A stretch of 64,000 nucleotides of DNA, from contig JAVCCM010000021.1 of the NCBI GenBank assembly GCA_030765455.1, positions 43,071 to 107,070 on the forward strand, written 5' to 3'. Under the pieces are notes generated by a model, which had not been told where the DNA came from, did not search any database, and worked only from the letters and a program-made list of their open reading frames with translations. The position numbers and the translations under genes were made by a program. Shown piece by piece: positions 46,368 through 54,252 of the stretch. The DNA comes from Candidatus Electryonea clarkiae. GTDB lineage: Bacteria > Electryoneota > Electryoneia > Electryoneales > Electryoneaceae. Position 1 is the stretch's first letter. The number at the start of each line of letters is the position of its first letter.

Positions 46368-47078
46368 ATGGCAAAAGGACTTACACCACGTCAACGTTCA
46401 GTGTTAATGCGCATCGGGGAGGGATTACTGGAACAAAACTATCCCCCGACCCTGCGTGAAATTGGCAGCCTGGAAGGTATCACTTCAACTAATGGAGTGC
46501 GTTGTGTGCTTGAGGCATTGGAGAAAAAGAAATACATAACTCGTAAACGCTATCAGAGCCGCGCGATAGAGTTGACTGAAACAGGAAAATCCGAGGTTAT
46601 GAAAGAGATGGGAATGGATGTAGGTAATGAGGTGTACCCAACTTCAGCTATATCTATTTCCCTGAACGAAACAGTACATGAAGCAAGCAGGATTGTTCAA
46701 ATTCCTTTATTAGGTCGAGTTGCGGCGGGTTTACCACTTCTTGCTCAAGAGAATATTGATACTCATATCGCTATAGATGCTGATTACGCTCCCAAAGGCG
46801 ATACCTTCGCACTACGAGTCAAAGGGCAATCGATGATCGAAGCGGGAATCCATGATGGAGACGTAGTATTCTGCCGTGCACAAGATGATGCTGAAACTGG
46901 AGATATTGTTGTTGCGCTGATAGGTGATGAAGCTACGGTGAAGTACTTTCACCCTGAGGATGATCATATTATTCTTAAACCGGCAAATGAGTTTTTTGGA
47001 GCTATAGTGATTGATCATAATGCGCCTGAATTTAGAATAATCGGTAAAGTTGTGAGTCTCTTCAGGAGGTATGGCTGA
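46368..47078 (+). CDS. lexA: LexA SOS repressor
   Basis: The start is placed at 46368, where CAGGAGGAG precedes an ATG that opens with the normal LexA N-terminus (LTPRQRSVLMRIGEGL). The frame is open upstream through dtd but that part is not LexA-like. The 236-residue protein has a winged-helix DNA-binding domain (~1-70, with YPPTLREIGSLEGITSTNGV) and an S24 peptidase domain. The self-cleavage bond is Ala120-Gly121 (GRVAAGLPL), the nucleophile Ser155 (KGQSMIEAGI) and the general base Lys192 (ATVKYF); these spacings equal those of E. coli LexA. It represses DNA-damage genes until RecA-stimulated autocleavage. The ~30-residue linker between domains is longer than in E. coli. Confidence 0.96.
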   Translation: MAKGLTPRQRSVLMRIGEGLLEQNYPPTLREIGSLEGITSTNGVRCVLEALEKKKYITRKRYQSRAIELTETGKSEVMKEMGMDVGNEVYPTSAISISLNETVHEASRIVQIPLLGRVAAGLPLLAQENIDTHIAIDADYAPKGDTFALRVKGQSMIEAGIHDGDVVFCRAQDDAETGDIVVALIGDEATVKYFHPEDDHIILKPANEFFGAIVIDHNAPEFRIIGKVVSLFRRYG

Positions 47079-47118
47079 AATACGCCTTAACAACACAGTT
47101 ATAATTTATTATTTTATA

Positions 47119-47148
47119 AACCCGGTAAATATCTGCCGGGTTGTTTTT
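47119..47148 (+). terminator. Rho-independent terminator of lexA
   Basis: AACCCGGTA (47119-47127), loop AATATC, TGCCGGGTT (47134-47142), then GTTTTT. Nine-bp stem with one wobble, ~40 bp after the lexA stop. Confidence 0.85.
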
Positions 47149-47225
47149 GCTATAGAAATCATATATTATAGTCAATAAAGTTTCAGTATTGAACTTTTAC
47201 ATTATTTCTGATATTGTAAAAATAT

Positions 47226-47254
47226 TTGACACATTTCAATAGATAAACTATATT
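47226..47254 (+). promoter_or_regulatory. Sigma70-type promoter of the bifunctional nuclease gene
   Basis: TTGACA (47226-47231), a 17-bp spacer and TATATT (47249-47254) lie ~75 bp ahead of the ATG at 47330 and after the lexA terminator. It is one of the best matches to a housekeeping promoter in the window. Confidence 0.7.
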
Positions 47255-47329
47255 ACTATCTGTATAAGTAATCATATTTGATGATTGAATACAAGAAAAT
47301 CGAAATCCGATGAGAAAAGGAGTAGATAT

Positions 47330-47884
47330 ATGATTCCTGTCGAAGTGACCGGAATTTCAATAAGTCCACCCTATAAAGGTTACGTGGTCATCTTAAAGCA
47401 AACCAACGGCGATCAATGGTTGCCAATTTTTATTGGAGAAGCAGAAGCACATACGATATCTCTTCTTCTTCAGGGATTAAAATATATTCGTCCTCTCACT
47501 TATGATCTTTTCAGCAACCTTCTTGATGTAAGCCAGGCTAAGGTTGAGAAGATCGAAGTAACTAAGTTGGAAGAAAATACTTTTTACGCCAGTGTTCACC
47601 TGGAAACCGTTGATGGAATAAAAGAAATTGATGCCCGCCCCAGCGACGCTATTGCGCTTGCACTTAAAACCAAAGCTCAGATATTTGTTGCACCATCTGT
47701 TTTCACCGAAGCAGGGATGAGGGGAGAAATTGCCCAGGCTGAACCACTTCAACCGGTAGATCGACTCGCTACACTAAATAAGAAATTAAAAAAAGCGGTT
47801 GAAGAAGAGGAATATGAGAAGGCTGCTGAGATTCGGGATGAAATCAAAAATATAGAAGAAGACAAGAAAAAAGAAGATAACTAA
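47330..47884 (+). CDS. Bifunctional nuclease (BFN/DUF151) domain protein with C-terminal UVR motif
   Basis: The start is placed at 47330, which has AAAAGGAG upstream and begins with the family's MIPVEVTGISIS; the TTG 45 bases earlier is not needed. The 184-residue product has a BFN domain (~1-130, with VVILKQTNGDQWLPIFIGEAEA, RPLTYDLFSNLL and RPSDAIALALKTKAQIFV). It ends in a UVR motif (~143-175, LNKKLKKAVEEEEYEKAAEIRDEIKNIEED) like the UvrB-UvrC interaction segment. BFN proteins have reported nuclease activity on DNA and RNA. The UVR tail and the neighbours lexA and a DNA glycosylase gene suggest a link to DNA repair, which is inference. Confidence 0.9.
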   Translation: MIPVEVTGISISPPYKGYVVILKQTNGDQWLPIFIGEAEAHTISLLLQGLKYIRPLTYDLFSNLLDVSQAKVEKIEVTKLEENTFYASVHLETVDGIKEIDARPSDAIALALKTKAQIFVAPSVFTEAGMRGEIAQAEPLQPVDRLATLNKKLKKAVEEEEYEKAAEIRDEIKNIEEDKKKEDN

Positions 47885-47903
47885 AACATAGAACTAAATT
47901 TGA

Positions 47904-48671
47904 TCAATTGGTCGAACCCGGATTTTCATTTCTCCGGGTTTTTTTATTGTCCGTTTGTTTCATTATTCCTGATGTACATGTAGCAACCAGTGGACAAGTC
48001 AAACACTCTGTGATTCTTGCTTTGCAATGTTCTTTTCCCAATATCACGAGTAAACCATGTAAGTGATTATAGAGCATAGAATCGCGGGGCAGGGAATCAT
48101 AGACGCCCTTTTGAATCTCATCATAAGCCGGATTTGAATCCAGTCCCTGCAATCTAACAAGGATACGTTTTGTGTAAGCATCTACGACAAATACCGGACG
48201 ACCAAAGGCATAGCAGGCTATACTATCAGCAGTTTCCTTACCTACACCCCAAATATTCAACAGTTCACTACGCAGCTTATCATCAGAAAAATCAATTATT
48301 TTTCCAGTTGTTACAAATAAATTCCACCAACCTGCTAATTCTTTGAGTTTCTTCGCTTTACTGTTGTAATAACCGGAAGACCGAATGATTTGTCCCAAAT
48401 GAACAGAGTCTGTTTTGATAATATCATCAGCCGTTATAATTTCATTTGTTGTCAAATTTTCAAGCGCTTTCTCGACATTTGTCCATGCAGTATTTTGTGT
48501 AAGGATTGCGCCGACAGCAACTTCCCATGAATCTTCGCCGGGCCACCAGTATGGATCGCCCCAGGATTCATACAAACTTTTGAAAACAGCCCCCCAGAAA
48601 TTATCAGGAATCTGCGGAAGTATATCAAGTTTTAGACCGGGAGGGAGATATCGTTTACGTTGAAGATTCAT
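47904..48671 (-). CDS. HhH-GPD DNA glycosylase with [4Fe-4S] cluster (endonuclease III / MagIII-like)
   Basis: The 255-residue base-excision-repair glycosylase contains AILTQNTAWTNVEKAL, the helix-hairpin-helix (NIWGVGKETADSI) and catalytic Asp164 (VVDAYTKRI). Four cysteines, C216-x6-C223-x2-C226-x5-C232, form the Fe-S loop. At the place of the endonuclease III lyase Lys (GVGRKTA) there is Glu146 (GVGKETA). It is therefore probably a monofunctional glycosylase such as the 3-methyladenine MagIII type rather than an AP lyase. It lies 6 nt downstream of the SGNH hydrolase gene and is probably cotranscribed with it. Its 3' end converges on the nuclease gene, sharing the terminator sequence. Confidence 0.9.
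   Translation of the reverse strand: MNLQRKRYLPPGLKLDILPQIPDNFWGAVFKSLYESWGDPYWWPGEDSWEVAVGAILTQNTAWTNVEKALENLTTNEIITADDIIKTDSVHLGQIIRSSGYYNSKAKKLKELAGWWNLFVTTGKIIDFSDDKLRSELLNIWGVGKETADSIACYAFGRPVFVVDAYTKRILVRLQGLDSNPAYDEIQKGVYDSLPRDSMLYNHLHGLLVILGKEHCKARITECLTCPLVATCTSGIMKQTDNKKTRRNENPGSTN
47915..47947 (+). terminator. Rho-independent terminator inside the 3' end of the convergent glycosylase gene
   Basis: AACCCGGA (47915-47922), a 10-nt loop, TCCGGGTT (47933-47940), then TTTTTTATT. It serves the + strand nuclease gene. The same bases encode the last codons (ENPGS) of the - strand gene. Confidence 0.88.
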
Positions 48672-48677
48672 ATTCTA

Positions 48678-50036
48678 TTACTGATTAATATCGGATGAGG
48701 ACAAATTACCGGGATCGAAATTTGATTCCGTCTTAGCTGTAATGAATGAGTATTGTTCTTTCATTATGAAAGAAGCAAGAAATTCTGCCGTCATCTCACA
48801 ACCGGTTGCAGTTGGATGACAAAAGTCCATGAAAATACTTTGTACATCTATATTGTCATTTTCTATTCTTTCTCGGAATAGTGGAAGTAAATCCAGCGCA
48901 TGTATGCCATGTTTCCCTGTGAATCGAGCGATAATATCCTGGGGAGTAATAGATTCATAAGGTTCATTGAGTTGCATACTGTAGGGAAAGATTAGCAGTA
49001 GCAGCGGCATATCGTTCATACGGCAGTACCTGGATATATCGACAATATTATCCATGGTTTTCTGCCAAGCTACCTGCACGTGCTTTTTGTCCCTATCATT
49101 TATTAATGTCTCGATATAACCTTTTCTCTGCAATAAAGCCTCTTCGGTATCTATAACAAGTTTATCGCGAATAGTCGCAGCCTTCAGGTAATGAAATATA
49201 CCGCTAATCCTCGAGAGGTTCATTATTAAGGCAGGGATCAATCCTCGATTTTGCTTTTTAAATGGATCAGCCATAGAATTGCGAGTTAATAGCTTATCAG
49301 TGAAATCATTGAGTATGATACTGAGTATGACAATATCCGGAGTATATTTTTTCCCTTCATTTCGTAGAACAATATTTTCTTGCCGTGGAGAGTATCCGGG
49401 GACAGATAAATTAACGATCTCAAAATTGAAACCGGTTTCTTTTTCAAGTATCTTTTGTGTTTTTACCGGAAAAGTCTGTTGATAATTTTGCATTCGGTAT
49501 CCAAATGGGACTGAATCTCCAAGGAAGAGCAACCGCAGCTTATCCTTGCTTCTTTCATACGGTATTTCTGAGCCGCGAAATCCAGTTTTATTCGTTTCTA
49601 TTTTTGTGCCATTCCAGAAGCCTTCCACATCAGGTTTCAATTTCCAGCCAAGCGCTGTATCGCCCTGGAATACTGAATCTGTAATTAGAAATGCACGTAA
49701 ACCTAATTCAACCGTGCCTGCCGGGATGATAAATGCTGTAAAGAGAAGCGCAATATTTGTACTATGGCGTAAGCTCAAAATTCTATTAAAATGAGGATGT
49801 CTTTTAGCAAGCCCTGCAAATAAAAATGAAGCGGTAGCCGTAGCAAACAAGAAAAATTCAGTAATACGGACTTTCATAATAGTATCGGAATGAAGTCCAG
49901 GGGAGTAACTGAGTAATTCTGCAGTATATTCATTAAAGAATAATGCACCAGCAAGCAAGATGAAGCCTGATATTCTTACCAGGAATACCGTACGGGAAGA
50001 ATTGTTCTTCTTTTCGGTGGATTTTTTTTCTTTCAT
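48678..50036 (-). CDS. Membrane-anchored SGNH/GDSL-type hydrolase
   Basis: The 452-residue protein has three or four N-terminal hydrophobic segments (about residues 17-42, 56-76, 93-117). An SGNH domain follows, with the nucleophile Ser175 in LLFLGDSVPFGYRMQ, an ILNDF block and the Asp/His pair in FMDFCHPTATGCEMTAEFL near the C-terminus. Such proteins are esterases or acyltransferases acting at the membrane, often on cell-envelope glycans; the substrate is not visible. It is the first gene of a two-gene - strand unit with the glycosylase (6-nt gap), an odd functional pairing. It is divergent from the M24 peptidase gene. Confidence 0.85.
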   Translation of the reverse strand: MKEKKSTEKKNNSSRTVFLVRISGFILLAGALFFNEYTAELLSYSPGLHSDTIMKVRITEFFLFATATASFLFAGLAKRHPHFNRILSLRHSTNIALLFTAFIIPAGTVELGLRAFLITDSVFQGDTALGWKLKPDVEGFWNGTKIETNKTGFRGSEIPYERSKDKLRLLFLGDSVPFGYRMQNYQQTFPVKTQKILEKETGFNFEIVNLSVPGYSPRQENIVLRNEGKKYTPDIVILSIILNDFTDKLLTRNSMADPFKKQNRGLIPALIMNLSRISGIFHYLKAATIRDKLVIDTEEALLQRKGYIETLINDRDKKHVQVAWQKTMDNIVDISRYCRMNDMPLLLLIFPYSMQLNEPYESITPQDIIARFTGKHGIHALDLLPLFRERIENDNIDVQSIFMDFCHPTATGCEMTAEFLASFIMKEQYSFITAKTESNFDPGNLSSSDINQ

Positions 50037-50152
50037 TTGTAATATTCAGGTCTCTCAGGGTACTCATTTACCCCAAAATTTACTTATATTGAGGGGTCGA
50101 TACATCATCAAATAATAATTATTTGTTCAAAGTAAAATACTTGGAGAAAGAT

Positions 50153-51310
50153 ATGCCAGCACCAAAAGAACTTCTGGTAGAGAGAATCCGGAGAGTCCGG
50201 ACTGCGTTAAAAGATCATGGAAATAATCCTATACTTGTCACCGATCCTCCCAATGTTGGCTGGCTCACCGGCATACCGGTTGATTTCCAGAAGGATGCTC
50301 GTGTTTTAGTTACACCTGAAAAGACATATTTCATCACCGACGGCAGATATGAGAACCGTGTCCCTGAAATTCCCGGTGTAGAAACATATATCTGGGGTGC
50401 AAAACATCCTCACTTCTACCCAGAGTTGGAACAATTCCTGCAATCATACGAGACATTAAACCTCGATACAAGAGGATTACCACTGGATCTTTACAGCGTA
50501 CTGCATACGATGGTTGGGGTAAAGAATCTGGAAGCGCCTTCGGGTTTTCTTGACAGGCTCCGTATGATCAAAGGCGACCTGGAATTAGAACTAATCAAGG
50601 AAGCAGTCGATATCGCCATACGTCAGTTCCGATATATGATAGATGAATGGCTGCCGGCAAATAAGGATACTGCTACGGATTTCGATTTTCGCGATGCAAT
50701 GGTCGAATGGGGAGATAATAACGGCGGCGAGGGCGAGTCCTTCGATATGCTGGTTGCTATGGATGGCGACGCCGATACGCCGCATCCCGACATGACCAGG
50801 GAGCCGACGCCTCTGAGCGAGGGACAAGTGATGCTGGTTGACTGGGGCATTTTCTACAAGGGCGTGTGTACGGATATGACCAGGATGATTATCCTGGTTG
50901 ACAATATGCCGCCACTGATTGAAGGAATGAAAATGTTGCAGGAAAAATGGATGACAGACGTTATAGAAGCATGCAAAGTTGGTAATCCGGCTTACGTGGC
51001 AGGAAATGTGTACTGGGATGGGCTGAAAACAGCAGGAATTGATAAACCGTTTCACGGCGCCGGACACGGCACCGGTGGAGCATACGTCCATGAACTGCCA
51101 AAACTCAGCGGCATGAAAGAGGGCGTCGATGACTACGGTATAACCCTGGCGCAAAGTATTCTGCTTGAACCGGGAATGATTATTACATCAGAGCCGGGAA
51201 TGTATGAAAAAGGAGAGGGTGCTTATCGTACCGAGAATATGATACTTATCACAGAAAGCGGACGGGAGCCATTAGATGCAGCACTGTCTCTCGATCCTTT
51301 TTATGTGTAA
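50153..51310 (+). CDS. M24 family metallopeptidase (Xaa-Pro aminopeptidase-like)
   Basis: The start is placed at 50153, with TTGGAG upstream; the TTG at 50123 is unnecessary. The 385-residue product has the creatinase-like N-terminal domain (~1-140, with NPILVTDPPNVGWLTGIPVDF) and the pita-bread catalytic domain. The five expected metal ligands are visible: Asp230 (LVDWG), Asp241 (CTDMTR), His305 (GAGHGTGGAYVHE), Glu347 (ITSEPGMY) and Glu361 (RTENMILI). It removes N-terminal residues next to proline, or a similar substrate, in the cytoplasm and uses two metal ions. No signal peptide is present. It is divergent from the SGNH gene and appears monocistronic. Confidence 0.93.
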   Translation: MPAPKELLVERIRRVRTALKDHGNNPILVTDPPNVGWLTGIPVDFQKDARVLVTPEKTYFITDGRYENRVPEIPGVETYIWGAKHPHFYPELEQFLQSYETLNLDTRGLPLDLYSVLHTMVGVKNLEAPSGFLDRLRMIKGDLELELIKEAVDIAIRQFRYMIDEWLPANKDTATDFDFRDAMVEWGDNNGGEGESFDMLVAMDGDADTPHPDMTREPTPLSEGQVMLVDWGIFYKGVCTDMTRMIILVDNMPPLIEGMKMLQEKWMTDVIEACKVGNPAYVAGNVYWDGLKTAGIDKPFHGAGHGTGGAYVHELPKLSGMKEGVDDYGITLAQSILLEPGMIITSEPGMYEKGEGAYRTENMILITESGREPLDAALSLDPFYV

Positions 51311-51359
51311 TTCCGTCTGATCGCAAATTATAGTATTGCTCGGAAGTAAGATCGCATAT

Positions 51360-51427
51360 TGTAGGGGCAGGATTTATCCGCCCGTGATTGAGTCAATAGG
51401 ACTGGGCGGATAAATCCTGCCCCTACA
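51360..51427. repeat. 24-bp perfect inverted repeat (TGTAGGGGCAGGATTTATCC type)
   Basis: 51360-51383 (TGTAGGGGCAGGATTTATCC...) is the exact reverse complement of 51404-51427, with a 20-bp spacer. No U-tract follows, so it is not a standard terminator. From general knowledge this sequence is a widespread dispersed repeat. Confidence 0.85.
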
Positions 51428-51491
51428 TTCCCACGTATCAAATGATATTCCTTATAGTCATGCGAATTTATTTGTTAGCAGTGCTATAATT

Positions 51492-51653
51492 ATGGAATAT
51501 CTGATTGAACGGCGAATGGAACCCGGATGCGGTATCTATGAGTATATAGAATGTAATACCCACTGCGCGGAGAATTGCCGCATCTTAAATTTTCTAAGGG
51601 TAAATTTTGATAATAAGGAGGAACAGATACAAAAAGTGATATTGTTGAGGTAG
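51492..51653 (+). pseudogene. Small ORF resembling a decayed T9SS sorting-domain end
   Basis: The 53-codon frame starts at an ATG without a clear ribosome binding site. It contains EPGCGIYEYI, loosely like the SGIYF(Y) motif, and ends EEQIQKVILLR-TAG, which resembles the E(V/I)RKVVLLR tails of the cargo proteins. No signal peptide or complete domain remains. It lies ~175 bp ahead of a full cargo gene. It may be the remnant of a lost cargo gene, but the match is short and chance cannot be excluded. Confidence 0.35.
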
Positions 51654-51686
51654 TTATTACTGTGGTTCAGTTGAAATGTATCGAGA

Positions 51687-51804
51687 AGTAGTTCACTTTC
51701 GCCGAAAGTGAATTGAGTGTTAATTCTTGATACAATGCTGATATCATAAGTTGAGCCTTAGAACATGATTCTTGTCGATCCACTTTCAGCGAAAGTGAAC
51801 TACT
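51687..51804. repeat. Inverted pair of CACTTTCG-NN-GAAAGTG palindromes
   Basis: AGTAGTTCACTTTCGCCGAAAGTG-like arms at 51687-51710 and 51781-51804 are reverse complements with one mismatch. Each arm contains its own palindrome (51692-51712 with 10-bp arms; 51781-51797). The pair brackets 70 bp just ahead of the cargo gene at 51828. A third palindrome of this type is at 62707-62727. Confidence 0.75.
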
Positions 51805-51827
51805 AATCATTAAAAAGGACGTGTATA

Positions 51828-53948
51828 GTGAAACCCAACATTACTTTTTATGTTATAATTCTTCCTGCACTGCTCCTTTTTACCTCTATTTACGCCCAAA
51901 CCTGGTCATGGGAATGGTCTGTGCTGGATATTCAAATATCACCCGGCGAGGAACGCCTCCGTAATTCATGCCTTGCCTTTCATCTCCTCGATGAACCTTC
52001 TCCACGTTTTGTTTACGAGTCTGGTGATCGATTGTTGATGGTGCATGATATAAATCCTGACCCTGAGAATCATTATTGGGCAGTAGATTCATCGTTTTTT
52101 GATATTTTCTCAACTTTTCACCAGCAGAATTTTTCCCCTCGTTGGTATGCTACCGGAGAAGACAGTACTGTACGTCTGTCTTGCTTAACCTTTGTTTCTG
52201 CTGATTCAGCATATCATTTTTCAAGTTATACTCGTAATGCTTATCTGCCACATTCCCAATGGAATGAAGACATCGGAATGCGCTACTCCTTTGTAGAGGA
52301 AGATACCATGAGATATTATCGTGGCTACGGTGGTTGGATTCCGGTGCATGCTGACATCGATAATGATGGCGATTTAGACTGGATTGTATGCAGTGGCAAT
52401 AATGCCAATATAATACGATTCATTAATGAGATTGACTATTGGCGCCCAATGCTTCTTATATCAACAAAACCAATAGTTCCATATAGCTCTACTCAATGGG
52501 ATGTAAATCATTTCACTACAGTTGATTTAGACAATGATCATCTACCTGAACTTGTTGTGACTTACTCTTTGAGTGGCTGGGAATTGATCAGAACTAATCA
52601 ATACGCATTGTATTGTAGTGATTTGTATCAAGAAGAAATGCAGATTTCACGCCTTAAAGGTCCTGTGGAAAATGTTGGTTGGATATCACAATTAGATCTG
52701 GACAATGATGGAAACTTTGAAATCTTTGCCACTGATGATAATTCAATGGTGCAATGGGAAGCTGTATTAGATGGTTCAGTTTATAAGCTTGACAAGAAAA
52801 TATTATGGTCTTCTCCCGAAAATGTTGAAGCTGTCTGGTGTGATAATACATCACGAAAAGTCAGGGCAATAATTACAGCAGATGTTTACGAGGAAATTGA
52901 CCGGGCATCCCATGAAGGCGAACACGATTTTCATTATTTTTTCGATTACTGGCAATATGATCAGATATCAGATGACTGGAACTGGAGAGGAAGAATCAAC
53001 GAAGAAGCAATCGAAGACGATGATCATAATCATTCTCATCTTGATCGACACCATATAAAACCGATGATGAATTTATATAATTCCAGGAGCTATGATGTGC
53101 TTGTGATCAACGAAGAAAGGATAGGAGAAAACGATGATAATTGGTGTTACACAACAAATAAGATTCATTTTTTTGTGATAGATGGTGCTTCCGGATTGGC
53201 ATGGAAAGATTCAAACTTTTCACGCAATTTTTATGGAATATGGAATTATCATTCAATTGACTTCGGTGAATTAACCGGTGATCAAACTGCAGATAAAGTT
53301 GAAATTTTCCAGAATTCTCTCACAGCAAGCCAGTTAACAGTTGAAGGCTGGAACCTTATCAATGAATGGGATTTTGGCGCTGAAGGAGCTGGTGTCGAAA
53401 GTGCTGGTGGAGTGTTGTATATAGTTGATATGGATGGTGATCGGGTAAATGATCTCCTTACTACCAATGGTGAAGTCTGGAAGAACCTGGTGAAGCCCCC
53501 ACAATTTCCAGTCTGGCAGCGTGTTTATCCCTTCGGCGAAATAGATTCTGTGATGGTGTTCGAGGATGGTTTTGCAGTGATCGACTGGGAGGCTGATGGT
53601 GATGCGGACTTTTTATTTTCAGATGGCAGGATATTAGTAAATAATTCTGCACCGCCGGGATCTCCTCCTGTATCATCAATCCCAATAGAATATCGCCTGG
53701 TATCAGTCTGGCCCAACCCGTTTAATGCTTCATTGCGAATCCGTGTTGAAGCAAATAATGCAGGGCTCATTGGAATTCAGATGTTTGATCTCCTGGGAAG
53801 AGAAATTACCAAACCCATACTCGTAAGGACCGATAGTTTCACTAATGATTTTTGGATTAATACCGAAAACATCGCTTCAGGTAGCTACCTTGTTAGCATC
53901 CAGGCTGGCGATTGGAATGGGACCAAGCGGGTAGTATTGTTGCGTTAA
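51828..53948 (+). CDS. T9SS cargo with FG-GAP-like repeats, outside the main cluster
   Basis: The 706-residue protein starts at a GTG, with AAAAAGGAC upstream and a signal peptide directly following (KPNITFYVIILPALLLFTSI, ending YAQ). Scattered FG-GAP-type loops occur: HADIDNDGDLDWIV, VDLDNDHLPELVV, LDLDNDGNFEIFA, VDMDGDRVNDLLT. The C-terminus (~620-706) is a sorting domain with VWPNPFNASLRIRVEA, FDLLGREIT, ASGSYLVSI and a KRVVLLR tail. The repeats are sparser and the sorting domain more diverged than in the cluster genes. It stands alone between repeat-rich spacers, so it may have been separated from the cluster early. Probably surface or extracellular; ligand unknown. Confidence 0.82.
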   Translation: MKPNITFYVIILPALLLFTSIYAQTWSWEWSVLDIQISPGEERLRNSCLAFHLLDEPSPRFVYESGDRLLMVHDINPDPENHYWAVDSSFFDIFSTFHQQNFSPRWYATGEDSTVRLSCLTFVSADSAYHFSSYTRNAYLPHSQWNEDIGMRYSFVEEDTMRYYRGYGGWIPVHADIDNDGDLDWIVCSGNNANIIRFINEIDYWRPMLLISTKPIVPYSSTQWDVNHFTTVDLDNDHLPELVVTYSLSGWELIRTNQYALYCSDLYQEEMQISRLKGPVENVGWISQLDLDNDGNFEIFATDDNSMVQWEAVLDGSVYKLDKKILWSSPENVEAVWCDNTSRKVRAIITADVYEEIDRASHEGEHDFHYFFDYWQYDQISDDWNWRGRINEEAIEDDDHNHSHLDRHHIKPMMNLYNSRSYDVLVINEERIGENDDNWCYTTNKIHFFVIDGASGLAWKDSNFSRNFYGIWNYHSIDFGELTGDQTADKVEIFQNSLTASQLTVEGWNLINEWDFGAEGAGVESAGGVLYIVDMDGDRVNDLLTTNGEVWKNLVKPPQFPVWQRVYPFGEIDSVMVFEDGFAVIDWEADGDADFLFSDGRILVNNSAPPGSPPVSSIPIEYRLVSVWPNPFNASLRIRVEANNAGLIGIQMFDLLGREITKPILVRTDSFTNDFWINTENIASGSYLVSIQAGDWNGTKRVVLLR

Positions 53949-53950
53949 AA

Positions 53951-54000
53951 TGGATTCCCGGGTCAAGCCCGCCACTGGCGGACAAGCCCGAGAATGATAA
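53951..54000. repeat. GC-rich dispersed repeat (ATTCCCGGGTCAAGCCCG type)
   Basis: ATGGATTCCCGGGTCAAGCC, then CGCCACTGGCG (a palindrome) and GACAAGCCCGAGAATGATA. It is G+C-richer than its surroundings and resembles the common ATTCCCGGGTCAAGCCCGGGAATGA intergenic repeat with an inserted small palindrome. Confidence 0.6.
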
Positions 54001-54010
54001 CTCGTTGAAT

Positions 54011-54124
54011 TATAGTATATCTTGAAAAGAATGTTCGATTTAAAATCGATTTATCATCTCCCTGACATCAAGCTGTCAGGGGCACCCTAAAATAAAACGA
54101 ACATTACTTTTGAGAGATACTATA
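54011..54124. repeat. 114-bp non-coding element with ~36-bp terminal inverted repeats
   Basis: The left end TATAGTATATCTTGAAAAGA-ATGTTCG is mirrored at the right end by CGAACAT-TACTTTTGAGAGATACTATA. An inner hairpin CCCTGACATCAAGCTGTCAGGG lies at about 54060-54081. There is no ORF. The architecture is that of a MITE-like or hairpin repeat; no target-site duplication was identified. Confidence 0.6.
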
Positions 54125-54252
54125 TATAAATCGAAACAATAGTGAATATCGCTTTCTGGCACAATATTCTTCATTAAGAGTATATATTAGAAAAGAATTC
54201 TGAGTCCATTAGCATTCATCTGCCGTAATTTTGTGCTTACCTTAAAAATACC

